Positions 8,372 to 16,335 of a stretch of 45,298 bases of DNA are shown here, piece after piece (positions within the stretch are counted from its first letter, which is position 1; every line of letters begins with the position of its first letter). The stretch lies in NCBI GenBank assembly GCA_043719475.1, contig JAYSTS010000180.1:1-45298 (forward strand), in the 5' to 3' direction. This stretch comes from SYFY01 sp043719475. GTDB lineage: Bacteria; Pseudomonadota; Gammaproteobacteria; Pseudomonadales; Azotimanducaceae. Made by a program: the position numbers and the translations under genes. The notes under the pieces are model-generated. The model was not told where the DNA came from and searched no databases. It was given only the letters and a program-made list of their open reading frames with translations.

Positions 8372-9331
8372 GTGACTCCCAACATGATGCAATGGCTCGA
8401 AACAACGCTTGGCGGCGTACCCGATCTGGTCGAAACACTACGACCGGAAGCCAGTTTTCGTGAGTTCTACCGCGTTCACCTGGGTTCCAGTCGCCAGGTC
8501 GCCATGTTTGCGCCGCCTGAAAAGGAGGACCCGGAGCGATTCGTCCGTCTGGCCCGGTTGTTCAAGGACGCAGGCGTACCTGCGCCGGTTATCCACGGCA
8601 GTGACATCAGCCGTGGTTTTGTGTTGATGGAAGATTTCGGACCTCGACACTTCCTTGATCTCTACCGCAGTGGAAATGCGCACGAAGCGCTTGATCGGGG
8701 GGTCTCCATGCTGCACGTCATGCAGCGAATGGAGCCGAATGTCGTCCTACCCTATACCGCCACCCGCCTCGGTGATGAACTCGACATCTTCAGGATCTGG
8801 TTGATCGAAGGTCTGCTGCAGATGAATGTTCCAGCATACTGGCCAGAGTTTTGTGCGCAGTTGGTCGAGGATCTGGCCGCTCAACCGATAGGTGTTGTCC
8901 ACCGCGATTATCATTGCAAAAATCTGCTGATTACCGACGCCGGTGGCCTCGGGATCGTGGATTTCCAGGATGCATTGGCAGGGCCGGTGTTGTATGACCT
9001 CGCCTCGCTTCTGAGAGATTGTTACTGGCGGTTCGATGAGCCCACTATTCATCGTTGGCTGACTCGGTATGTCGAGGCTAGCGGCTGGCACTTTGACGAT
9101 CCATGGAATCAGTTCAATCGCACCGCACTGCAGCGTCAGTTGAAGGCGGTCGGGATTTTTTCTCGCCTGCATCTTCGCGATCGCAAATCCTCGCATCTGA
9201 AGTACATCGTTCCAGTCCTTGACCATACTGCCTTTCTCGCGCGCGAATCGACCAGCCATGCCGGCCTCGCTGACTGGCTGGACAACGTGCAGGTTGCAGT
9301 ACGCAGTAAACTCGAAGTGAAAACGGAGTAG
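8372..9331 (+). CDS. amgK: N-acetylmuramate/N-acetylglucosamine anomeric kinase AmgK
   Basis: This is an aminoglycoside-phosphotransferase-fold sugar kinase. AmgK phosphorylates the anomeric position of MurNAc (and GlcNAc) in the cytosolic peptidoglycan-recycling shortcut that bypasses de novo UDP-MurNAc synthesis. The catalytic HRDYHCKN is at residues 177-184 (His177, Asp179, Asn184) and the metal-binding DFQDA begins at Asp197. The assignment depends strongly on the next gene, murU, six bases downstream, because the fold alone does not set the substrate. Start choice lies between GTG 8372 and ATG 8384 or 8387; all keep the whole kinase domain. Length is 319 residues with the GTG. Confidence 0.9.
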   Translation: MTPNMMQWLETTLGGVPDLVETLRPEASFREFYRVHLGSSRQVAMFAPPEKEDPERFVRLARLFKDAGVPAPVIHGSDISRGFVLMEDFGPRHFLDLYRSGNAHEALDRGVSMLHVMQRMEPNVVLPYTATRLGDELDIFRIWLIEGLLQMNVPAYWPEFCAQLVEDLAAQPIGVVHRDYHCKNLLITDAGGLGIVDFQDALAGPVLYDLASLLRDCYWRFDEPTIHRWLTRYVEASGWHFDDPWNQFNRTALQRQLKAVGIFSRLHLRDRKSSHLKYIVPVLDHTAFLARESTSHAGLADWLDNVQVAVRSKLEVKTE

Positions 9332-9337
9332 CTGTTC

Positions 9338-9982
9338 GTGAAGGTACTGATCCTGGCCGCCGGAGCTGGCAAACGACTTCTGCCGCTTACAGCGATTACC
9401 CCAAAACCGCTACTGCCAGTGCGCGGTACACCACTGATCGAACGACTGATCCTGCAACTGCGCTCAGGCGGTTTCTACGACTTCGTTGTCAACCTGTTCC
9501 ATCTCGGTGAGCAGATCGCCACACATCTGGGCGATGGATCACGGCTTGGTGTCGACATTACCTACAGCCGGGAAACCCGGGAGCTCGAGACCGGTGGCGG
9601 CATCGTGCAGGCGCTGCCCTTGCTCGGCGAAACACCATTTCTCATCGTCAATGGTGACAACCTGACCGACTTCGACTTCAGGCTGATCCCGACGCAGCTT
9701 GGGTCCGACCTGATTCATCTTGTTCTTGCGCCCCGTCCGGAATGGCGGACCAAGGGCGACTTTGTTTTCGGGCATGGCCGGGTCACCGAGCGGGGGGATA
9801 CCCATGTGTACTGCGGTATAGCCGTAGTTCAACCCGAGCTGTTCGCGAACGCCCCTGCAGCGCCATTCTCCTGGAATGAGCTGATGTTCAAGGCCGTCGC
9901 CGATGGCCGCGTTTCAGGTCAACTGCATCGTGGTGAGTGGCTCGACGTCAGCACGCCGGAGCAATACGCCTTCGTGCGCTAG
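9338..9982 (+). CDS. murU: MurNAc-1-phosphate uridylyltransferase MurU
   Basis: MurU converts MurNAc-1-phosphate and UTP to UDP-MurNAc, completing the AmgK-MurU recycling route. The 214-residue protein has the nucleotidyltransferase signature LAAGAGKRLLPLT at residues 5-17, TPKPLLPV for sugar-nucleotide binding, and VNGDNLTDFDF as the metal-binding Asp motif. Its short length, without a C-terminal hexapeptide domain, fits MurU rather than GlmU or RmlA. The start is a GTG six bases after the amgK stop, so the two are almost certainly co-translated. Mpl at 40682-42094 works on the same recycling flux. Confidence 0.92.
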   Translation: MKVLILAAGAGKRLLPLTAITPKPLLPVRGTPLIERLILQLRSGGFYDFVVNLFHLGEQIATHLGDGSRLGVDITYSRETRELETGGGIVQALPLLGETPFLIVNGDNLTDFDFRLIPTQLGSDLIHLVLAPRPEWRTKGDFVFGHGRVTERGDTHVYCGIAVVQPELFANAPAAPFSWNELMFKAVADGRVSGQLHRGEWLDVSTPEQYAFVR

Positions 9983-9991
9983 TCTTAGGGC

Positions 9992-10666
9992 ATGAGCCCT
10001 ATTCACTGGATTCGCGGCCTGTACGCTCGCCTGGGCGAAATGCTGGCGTTCGCGTGGGCACGACGCGTGCTACAACCTCACCTGCACTTCCTGTTCAGCA
10101 GTTTGGGGCGTATTGCCAAATCTTCAGGCCAGGTGCTTCCTGTGCACATTGTGTATGCGGAGGCAGTGCTGTCCCGGCTCGGCTGCAGAGGCCGCGCCAG
10201 ATCCCGCGCCATTGATTGGTTCAACGAGGGCAAACGAGGCGAAGCGGACTTCCACCAGCTGGCGGTCCATTGCAATGCCCGGCCAACGTCACGCCTGCAT
10301 CCGCTGGTGCTTGATTGCATGGTCCATATGTACGAAATCCAGGCGACTCCGGCGGCCAACCGATCTCTGCATTTTCTTGGCAGCCTGCTGGGTTTCGAAG
10401 CGTCGCGTATCACCACGAAGCGCGACGAGGTTCACGAGGCGCAGGCCAGCATGAATCAGGCGCGAGGCGTTCTGGGCCTCGATGAGGGAGCGACACCAAA
10501 GCAGATCCGCCTTGCTTACCGACAACTGGCCAGTCGACATCACCCGGACAAACTTGGTCCAGATGCATCTGCGAAGTCGCAGGAATACGCGGTGGCCCGC
10601 AGTGTCGAGATTCGCGCTGCCTACGATGTGCTGCTGCAGGCGACAGGAGGCCGATCAGCTCAGTAG
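9992..10666 (+). CDS. DjlA-like J-domain co-chaperone, atypical N terminus
   Basis: The C-terminal 65 residues are a J domain with the HPD signature in SRHHPDKLG, preceded by an AYRQLA helix, so the protein should stimulate a DnaK-type ATPase. The middle part resembles the TerB-like helical domain of DjlA (IAKSSGQVLPVHIVYAEAVL, then a DFHQLA segment). Two things differ from E. coli DjlA (271 residues). This protein has only 224 residues with no clear N-terminal membrane helix, and the acidic metal-site residues expected after the AK of the TerB loop are replaced by SSGQ. It lies nine bases after murU, a position where DjlA-type genes are known. I call it DjlA-like rather than DjlA. Confidence 0.78.
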   Translation: MSPIHWIRGLYARLGEMLAFAWARRVLQPHLHFLFSSLGRIAKSSGQVLPVHIVYAEAVLSRLGCRGRARSRAIDWFNEGKRGEADFHQLAVHCNARPTSRLHPLVLDCMVHMYEIQATPAANRSLHFLGSLLGFEASRITTKRDEVHEAQASMNQARGVLGLDEGATPKQIRLAYRQLASRHHPDKLGPDASAKSQEYAVARSVEIRAAYDVLLQATGGRSAQ

Positions 10667-10675
10667 AATCGCGCA

Positions 10676-11350
10676 ATGAACACATCCCGCTATCTGATCG
10701 CGCCATCCATCCTTTCCGCCAACTTTGCACGCCTCGGTGCCGAAATCGAGTCAGTGCTCGAGGCTGGCGCCGACATGATTCATTTTGATGTGATGGACAA
10801 TCACTACGTACCCAATCTCACCATCGGACCATTGGTACTGGAGAGCCTGCGCAAGTCCGGCATCACCTGTGAAATGGACGTGCATCTCATGGTGAAGCCG
10901 GTTGACCGACTGATCACCGATTTTCTCACCGCTGGCGCCAGCATCATTTCTGTTCACCCGGAGTCAACGGAACACCTGCATCGCACGTTATCCAGCATCA
11001 GAGATGGCGGCATTCGAGCTGGCCTTGCCTTCAATCCGGCGACGCCCATTGCGGTTCTCGAGGAAGTCATCGAGCTGGTTGATCTGGTCCTGATCATGTC
11101 CGTGAATCCAGGTTTTGGCGGGCAGAGTTTCATTTCTGACAGTTTGCGCAAGGCGCGCCAGGCGAGGGCAATCATCGACGCCAGTGGCCGCCAGATCAGA
11201 CTGGAGATCGATGGTGGCATCAAGGCCACAAACATCGCTGAGGCTGCCCGAGCTGGTGTCGATACGTTCGTCGCCGGCAGCGCCGTTTTTGGAGCACCAG
11301 ATTACGGTGCCGCCATCGGTGCAATGCGTGCAGCGCTGGCTGCGATCTGA
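10676..11350 (+). CDS. rpe: Ribulose-phosphate 3-epimerase
   Basis: Rpe interconverts ribulose-5-phosphate and xylulose-5-phosphate in the pentose phosphate pathway. The 224-residue TIM barrel has APSILSANFARLG at residues 9-21, HFDVMDNHYVPNLTIGP with the catalytic Asp and metal-binding His, the MDVHLMV strand, VNPGFGGQSF for phosphate binding, and EIDGGI with the second catalytic Asp. Length is typical. It starts nine bases after the djlA-like gene and precedes gph and trpE, the usual rpe-gph-trpE order. Confidence 0.97.
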   Translation: MNTSRYLIAPSILSANFARLGAEIESVLEAGADMIHFDVMDNHYVPNLTIGPLVLESLRKSGITCEMDVHLMVKPVDRLITDFLTAGASIISVHPESTEHLHRTLSSIRDGGIRAGLAFNPATPIAVLEEVIELVDLVLIMSVNPGFGGQSFISDSLRKARQARAIIDASGRQIRLEIDGGIKATNIAEAARAGVDTFVAGSAVFGAPDYGAAIGAMRAALAAI

Positions 11351-11424
11351 TCGCTGACGGGCAACCCGTAAAAGAGACCATACGAGTCGGTAAATTCCCA
11401 CCACCCTGCGCAGGAGCAATTCCA

Positions 11425-12078
11425 TTGGCGTGGCGACGAGAATACAAGGGCTACCTGTTTGATCTGGATGGCACGCTGATCGATACGGCGCCTGATCTGC
11501 ATCGGGCTTTGAATCATGGGTTGGCAGTGTGTGGCTATCCCGCCGTCGAAGAATCACTCACCCGTGACTGTATCGGCCACGGTGGACGCGCCATGATTAC
11601 CTCAGCGTTGCAGCAGCACGGTCATTCGACAGAACGGATCGAAGACATCCACACACGCTTTCTTGAGTACTACTCAAACCACATAGCGGTAACCAGCCAA
11701 CCCTATCCGCATGTTGAGTCGACACTCAAAAAACTGCGCGGTCGTGGCGCTCGCCTGGGCGTCGTGACCAACAAGAACGCTCTACTCACCCAGCGGCTGC
11801 TCGCTGAACTGCGTTTTGATCACTATTTCGACACGGTCATCGCCGGTGATACTGCCAAACGACCAAAACCCGCTGCAGACCCGGTTGATCTGGCGTTGTT
11901 TCGCATGCAACTCACCTCCAACGACGCCCTGTTCGTGGGCGATTCGAACACCGACGTTGAGGCCGCGCGCGCTGCGGGGGTTTCGGTGATCTGCGTGACG
12001 TATGGATACAGCCACGGCATCAGCGCAGATCAATTGGGGGCGGACGGAACGATCCAGAGCTTTCTTGACCTCCCCTGA
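11425..12078 (+). CDS. gph: Phosphoglycolate phosphatase Gph
   Basis: This HAD-superfamily phosphatase removes phosphoglycolate arising from DNA damage repair or oxygenation side reactions. The 217-residue protein shows motif I DLDGTLIDTAPDL (nucleophile Asp and acid/base Asp), a helical cap, motif II VVTNKN, motif III Lys in AKRPKPAADP, and motif IV VGDSNTDVEAA. The start is taken as TTG 11425, because AGGAG lies nine bases upstream and no in-frame ATG lies before motif I. It sits between rpe and trpE. Confidence 0.9.
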   Translation: MAWRREYKGYLFDLDGTLIDTAPDLHRALNHGLAVCGYPAVEESLTRDCIGHGGRAMITSALQQHGHSTERIEDIHTRFLEYYSNHIAVTSQPYPHVESTLKKLRGRGARLGVVTNKNALLTQRLLAELRFDHYFDTVIAGDTAKRPKPAADPVDLALFRMQLTSNDALFVGDSNTDVEAARAAGVSVICVTYGYSHGISADQLGADGTIQSFLDLP

Positions 12079-12141
12079 CCACATCGCTAAGGTTCGTCGT
12101 CCTGCGATTCAAACGCTTTCGGTCGAGACTTCTTACCTATC

Positions 12142-13629
12142 ATGCAGCCTGCGGATTTCGAACTCTGGAAAGCCAAGGGCTACAACCGTATCCCGGTCAT
12201 CGTCGAAACACTGGCTGATCTGGACACGCCACTATCAACTTATCTGAAACTGGCACGCGGCCCCTATTCCTACCTTCTGGAATCCTACCCGGGGGAGGAA
12301 AAGTGGAGTCGTTACTCGATGATCGGTTTGCCAGCTCGAACCATCATCACGGTGACCGGCAACATGGTTGAAGTCCAAACGGACGGACACGTTGTTGAAA
12401 GACTGGAAACAGAGGATCCCCTGACGTTCATCGAATCGTTCCAATCGCGTTTCCGGGTAGCTCCAGTACCAGGGTTGCCACGATTCTACGGTGGTCTGGT
12501 CGGCTACTTCGGTTACGACACACTCCGCTATGTCGAACACCGACTGCGAGACTCCGCCCCGCCACAGACGCTGAAAACTCCCGACATTCTGCTGATGCTG
12601 TCGGAAGAAGTAGTCGTCTTCGACAATGTGAAAGGACGTATGCAACTGGTCAGTCTGGTCGACGCAGATGCTGCGGATGGGCTCGCGCAAACCACAGAGC
12701 GTCTTCGCGCTCGTGTTGCACAGCTAGCTGCGGCATCGCCCTCGATTCCACGTGCAACCGCCAATCGACCGGCCGAAGAAAGCGACTTCACTTCAGGCTT
12801 TGGCGAAGCGCCTTTCAAACAAGCGGTCGAACGCATTCGCGAGTACATACGCGCAGGCGACGTCATGCAGGTTGTGCTGTCGCAGCGCATGAGCATTCCA
12901 TTTGGGGCCCACCCGATTGATCTCTATCGTGCACTGCGCAGCCTGAATCCGTCGCCCTACATGTATTTCATGGATCTCAAGGATTTCGAGATCGTCAGCT
13001 CATCACCGGAAATTCTGGCGCGACTCGAAGACGGGGTAATCACCAATCGTCCACTTGCTGGTACCAGGCGACGTGGGCATACGCCTGAGGAAGACGCCGC
13101 ATTCGAGACAGAGTTGCGCAACGATCCGAAGGAAATCGCTGAACATCTCATGCTCATCGACCTCGGCCGAAACGATGTTGGACGCGTGTCGGCCACCGGG
13201 ACAGTTGAAGTGACTGAAAAGTTTGTCATCGAGCGGTATCCCTTCGTGATGCACCTATCGAGCAACGTCATTGGCAAACTGAAGGACGGCGCGCGGGCAA
13301 TGGACGTGTTGCGCGCGACACTTCCCGTTGGAACACTCTCCGGTGCACCAAAGATTCGCGCCATGGAAATCATTGACGAGCTGGAGCCTGTAAAGCGCGG
13401 AATCTATGGTGGAGCCGTTGGTTACCTCGCCTGGAACGGCAACATGGACATGGCAATCGCCATCCGCACGGCGATCGTCAAAGACAACACACTCTACATT
13501 CAGGCAGGCGGCGGCATCGTCGCTGACAGTCAGGGACGACTGGAGTGGAAAGAGAGCATGAACAAGGCCCGCGCAATCTTTCGAGCTGCTGCAATGGCCG
13601 AAAACAGGCTGGAGAAATTCGACGACTGA
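12142..13629 (+). CDS. trpE: Anthranilate synthase component I TrpE
   Basis: TrpE makes anthranilate from chorismate using ammonia delivered by TrpG. The 495-residue protein has the tryptophan-feedback motif YLLESYPG near residue 48, followed by WSRYSMIG. The chorismate-binding domain contains FKQAVERIREYIRAGD, PEILARLEDG, RPLAGTRRRG, LIDLGRNDVGRV, GTLSGAPKIRAMEII and IQAGGGIVADS. The length matches stand-alone TrpE. No Trp-rich leader peptide is visible in the 63 bases upstream, so leader-peptide attenuation is unlikely. The partner trpG is 3.6 kb away, with five unrelated genes between. Confidence 0.97.
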   Translation: MQPADFELWKAKGYNRIPVIVETLADLDTPLSTYLKLARGPYSYLLESYPGEEKWSRYSMIGLPARTIITVTGNMVEVQTDGHVVERLETEDPLTFIESFQSRFRVAPVPGLPRFYGGLVGYFGYDTLRYVEHRLRDSAPPQTLKTPDILLMLSEEVVVFDNVKGRMQLVSLVDADAADGLAQTTERLRARVAQLAAASPSIPRATANRPAEESDFTSGFGEAPFKQAVERIREYIRAGDVMQVVLSQRMSIPFGAHPIDLYRALRSLNPSPYMYFMDLKDFEIVSSSPEILARLEDGVITNRPLAGTRRRGHTPEEDAAFETELRNDPKEIAEHLMLIDLGRNDVGRVSATGTVEVTEKFVIERYPFVMHLSSNVIGKLKDGARAMDVLRATLPVGTLSGAPKIRAMEIIDELEPVKRGIYGGAVGYLAWNGNMDMAIAIRTAIVKDNTLYIQAGGGIVADSQGRLEWKESMNKARAIFRAAAMAENRLEKFDD

Positions 13630-13631
13630 TG

Positions 13632-14066
13632 TCAGCCGTCGGCAAGTGCAGGCCGCACGCTTCGCTCCCAAAGTTCGAAAACAAGCGTCCCAACGACATA
13701 GGCAGCAACAAACAGCAGCGCGCGCGAATCGAGCAAAAACGCGCCGACGATCGCGGGTCCTGGACAGTAACCTGCAATGCCCCAGCCAATCCCGAACAAA
13801 CCTGCACCGATCATCAGGCGTCGATCGATACGATTGGCGGTCGGTTGGTGAAAAGTCGTGTCAAAGAGCGGCGCTGAGCGACGACCTCCCAATCGGTAGC
13901 CAATACCGGTGACAACCAGCGCGCTCCCCATCACAAAGAGCATCGCAGGACTCCAGTTCGGCGAGAGGTTGAGAAAGGCGATGACGTTGCCGGGCTCAGT
14001 CATACCCGACAATACGAGGCCAACGCCAAAGATCACGCCTGCGATCAACGCTGCCAGTGGTTTCAT
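13632..14066 (-). CDS. YeeE/YedE-family transporter, C-terminal half (DUF6691 type)
   Basis: This 144-residue membrane protein has about four hydrophobic segments: LAALIAGVIFGVGLVLSG, AMLFVMGSALVVTGIGY, LMIGAGLFGIGWGIAGY and LLFVAAYVVGTLVFEL. A conserved Cys sits in AGYCPGPA. It corresponds to the second half of fused YeeE permeases, which import thiosulfate; two-gene versions such as PmpA/PmpB handle sulfur compounds. The start is ATG 14066, overlapping the stop of the upstream half-gene by four bases (ATGA), so the two subunits are translationally coupled. The gene converges on trpE with two bases between the stops. Substrate cannot be read from sequence. Confidence 0.85.
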   Translation of the reverse strand: MKPLAALIAGVIFGVGLVLSGMTEPGNVIAFLNLSPNWSPAMLFVMGSALVVTGIGYRLGGRRSAPLFDTTFHQPTANRIDRRLMIGAGLFGIGWGIAGYCPGPAIVGAFLLDSRALLFVAAYVVGTLVFELWERSVRPALADG

Positions 14067-14488
14067 GCGTCGATGACTCCCAGGCCACGCAGCAAGGTCG
14101 CAGTGAGCATGCCAAGACCTACAAAGATCATGGTTGCCACCATCGATCGCGGCGATAGCCTCGCGATGCCGCAGACGCCGTGGCCGCTGGTACAGCCCGA
14201 TCCCAGACGGGTGCCAAATCCAACGATCAGCCCACCCAGAATGAGCCACACCGGCTCAATGTCCAGGCGATTCGAAGCCGGGGAAAGGAAAAACGCTGCA
14301 ATCCAGCCGCCTGCGCCAAGACCGACGACAAACATCACCGGCCACAGCGTACCCGGCTGTTTGATCGCCTGGCTGACAATACCGCTGATACCAGCCACCC
14401 GCCCAAGACTCAGGAACAGCCAGCTTGCAGCCAGTCCAATCAGGATGCCGCCGGTCACTGCATTCATGAGTACATTCGTGAACCCCAT
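14063..14488 (-). CDS. YeeE/YedE-family transporter, N-terminal half
   Basis: This 141-residue membrane protein is the partner of the preceding feature. It carries the family hallmark SGCTSGHGVCGIARLS, with two Cys that in characterised homologues lie on the conduction path for sulfur compounds, flanked by hydrophobic segments (VTGGILIGLAASWLFLS, PVMFVVGLGAGGWIAAFFL, SMVATMIFVGLGMLTATLL). ATG 14488 is preceded by AAGGAGG four bases upstream, an excellent ribosome-binding site; a GTG three bases further upstream is the alternative. No sulfurtransferase, ArsR-type regulator or persulfide dioxygenase gene is next to the pair. Confidence 0.87.
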   Translation of the reverse strand: MGFTNVLMNAVTGGILIGLAASWLFLSLGRVAGISGIVSQAIKQPGTLWPVMFVVGLGAGGWIAAFFLSPASNRLDIEPVWLILGGLIVGFGTRLGSGCTSGHGVCGIARLSPRSMVATMIFVGLGMLTATLLRGLGVIDA

Positions 14489-14541
14489 CACACCTCCTTG
14501 AAACAGCAGGTCTTGCTGAAATTAGAATTTTGAGGCCCTGC

Positions 14542-14554
14542 AGGTTTGAAACCT
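14542..14554. promoter_or_regulatory. Small palindrome upstream of the sulfur-transporter pair
   Basis: AGGTTT-G-AAACCT is a perfect 6-base inverted repeat about 54 bases before the yeeE-type start, in the 196-base divergent gap with the acyltransferase gene. It is a plausible operator for a dimeric repressor, but I cannot assign one. Confidence 0.3.
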
Positions 14555-14684
14555 TACAGACCCAGGACAACTTTGCGAAAGGACGAACAAGAAAATCACG
14601 CAGCGCCGCGCTACCCTACCCGCCCTCAGCCGGAGCTTCAGAGCCTGCTCTGTCACATCAACCCTCGAAGTGTGCAGGATCGCA

Positions 14685-15494
14685 ATGATTGTGAACCCGT
14701 ATTCGAGGAACATGGCACCTCGCGCCGGAATTAGCGCAAGCAACGGACTCGACGTCAACCGACGACAGACAGGACTTCTTGGAGATTCTTTGGACATACG
14801 GGCTCAACGCGACAGGTGGGAACGCTGGTCGCTTCGACTCGCCAGACTCCCGCTGGTCGGTATTCTGGGTCGAAGACTTGCCCGCATCGGCTACAAGCCC
14901 TATACCGGAGATGTGGGCCTTGCTCGACACTTCGCGGAAGGCTATCGATCTCCGCTGGCGCGTGTTCATGCGGACCGCCTCGAAACCGGCCAGCACTGTT
15001 ACATCGGCGACTATGCGCTGCTCATGAATGAGCCCAGTGGTGGACCTATACGACTCGGTGATCGAGTCTTCATCTTCGAACACACAACGTTACTGACCAC
15101 TGAGGGTGGGAGTATCGAGATTGGCGACGACTCCCATATTCAACCACGCTGCCAGTTCTCCGCCGCCTTGGGGTCGATCAAAATTGGCAAACGAGCTGAG
15201 GTTGCGCCTGGGTGTGCGTTCTATCCTTACAACCATGGCATGGCACCAGACCTGCCTGTACGTAACCAGCCGCTGTCGAGTCGTGGCGGCATCACCATTG
15301 GTGATGATGCCTGGTTGGGTTATGGCGTGATCGTTCTCGATGGAGTCCGTATCGGCGATGGGGCGGTCATCGCTGCTGGAGCGGTGGTCGTGAACGACAT
15401 TCCGGCGATGGCGATCGCCGCTGGCGTTCCCGCAAAAGTCGTACGTCTTCGAACAGCGGACAACAAAGATTCAAAAATTTCAGCAGGTGATTAG
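14685..15494 (+). CDS. Left-handed beta-helix (hexapeptide) acyltransferase
   Basis: The C-terminal 170 residues are hexapeptide repeats ([LIV]G.. pattern: IRLGDRVFI, IEIGDDSHI, IKIGKRAEV, ITIGDDAWLG, VRIGDGAVI), ending in the WbbJ/O-acetyltransferase signature IPAMAIAAGVPAKVVR. The loop PYNHGM carries the likely catalytic His. Such enzymes move acetyl or other acyl groups onto sugars of surface polysaccharides. ATG 14685 is chosen because AGGA lies five bases upstream; GTG 14670 and ATG 14712 are alternatives. The N-terminal 100 residues are basic and poorly conserved to my eye. The gene ends four bases before the ABC permease start, so the two form a likely envelope-polysaccharide unit. Confidence 0.82.
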   Translation: MIVNPYSRNMAPRAGISASNGLDVNRRQTGLLGDSLDIRAQRDRWERWSLRLARLPLVGILGRRLARIGYKPYTGDVGLARHFAEGYRSPLARVHADRLETGQHCYIGDYALLMNEPSGGPIRLGDRVFIFEHTTLLTTEGGSIEIGDDSHIQPRCQFSAALGSIKIGKRAEVAPGCAFYPYNHGMAPDLPVRNQPLSSRGGITIGDDAWLGYGVIVLDGVRIGDGAVIAAGAVVVNDIPAMAIAAGVPAKVVRLRTADNKDSKISAGD

Positions 15495-15498
15495 TCGA

Positions 15499-16335
15499 AT
15501 GGCGCTCTCTTCAGAATCAACAATTGTCATTCAATCAACCAAGGGGCTCGCTCAACTCGGTTTCGGCGAGTTGTGGGCTTATCGCGAGGTCGTCTTTTTC
15601 CTTGCCTGGCGAACCATCAAGGTGCGCTATAAACAGACCATTTTTGGTGCTGCCTGGGCAATCATTCAACCCATCATCACGATGGTGATTTTCACGATCA
15701 TCTTCGGAAGAATCGCCAATGTCCCGACGGACGGCATTCCTTATCCGCTATTCGTGTTTTCAGCCTTGTTACCCTGGCAGTTCTTTTCCGCCAGCATCAG
15801 TTCCGGCTCAGACAGTCTGGTTGGTGGAGGCTACATACTCAAACAGGTCTATTTTCCGCGTCTGGCGATGCCGCTGGCCAGCATCGCTTCCTGTGTGGTC
15901 GACTTTGCGCTCGCTTTCCTGGTCATGGTTGCGTTGATGGTCTACTTCGGCCACGCGCCAACCGCATCTATCCTGTTTCTCCCCCTTCTGGTGTTGTTGG
16001 TGATCGTCGCATCGCTGGGAGTTTCGTTGTTTCTCAGCGCAATGAACGTCCAGTTCCGCGACGTCAAACATGCCCTGCCATTCATGATTCAGGTCTGGAT
16101 GTACTGCACGCCGGTGGTCTATCCACTCCGGCTGATCGAAGACCCACTCCTGGCTGCACTGTATTCGCTGAATCCAATGGTTGGCGTGGTGGAGGGATTC
16201 CGCTGGGCCATTCTGGGGGTTGGCGAGGTACCGACTCAGCCGCTCCTGTTGTCAGCGTTGGTGTCGCTGCTGCTGCTGGTCATTGGCACGTTCTACTTCA
16301 AGAGAATGGAACGGACCTTTGCGGATGTGGTCTAG
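15499..16335 (+). CDS. ABC-2 type polysaccharide export permease (Wzm/TagG-like)
   Basis: This 278-residue integral membrane protein belongs to the ABC-2 polysaccharide/polyol-phosphate exporter permeases. It shows the cytoplasmic FLAWRTIKVRYKQTIFGAAW entry helix, PLFVFSALLPWQFF, the VYFPRLAMPLASI loop, FRDVKHALPFMIQVWMYCTP and YSLNPMVGVVEGFRWA. Six hydrophobic segments are visible. The protein ends ERTFADVV, where Wzm genes are normally followed at once by the Wzt ATPase gene; here no ATPase follows or lies anywhere in the window. ATG 15499 has AGGTGA eight bases upstream. Its stop overlaps the convergent methyltransferase stop. The ATPase must be supplied from elsewhere if the gene works. 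Confidence 0.88.
   Translation: MALSSESTIVIQSTKGLAQLGFGELWAYREVVFFLAWRTIKVRYKQTIFGAAWAIIQPIITMVIFTIIFGRIANVPTDGIPYPLFVFSALLPWQFFSASISSGSDSLVGGGYILKQVYFPRLAMPLASIASCVVDFALAFLVMVALMVYFGHAPTASILFLPLLVLLVIVASLGVSLFLSAMNVQFRDVKHALPFMIQVWMYCTPVVYPLRLIEDPLLAALYSLNPMVGVVEGFRWAILGVGEVPTQPLLLSALVSLLLLVIGTFYFKRMERTFADVV

Noticed and set aside
12079..12141. Attenuator leader peptide before trpE
   Set aside because: The 63-base gap has no short frame rich in Trp codons and no alternative hairpins.
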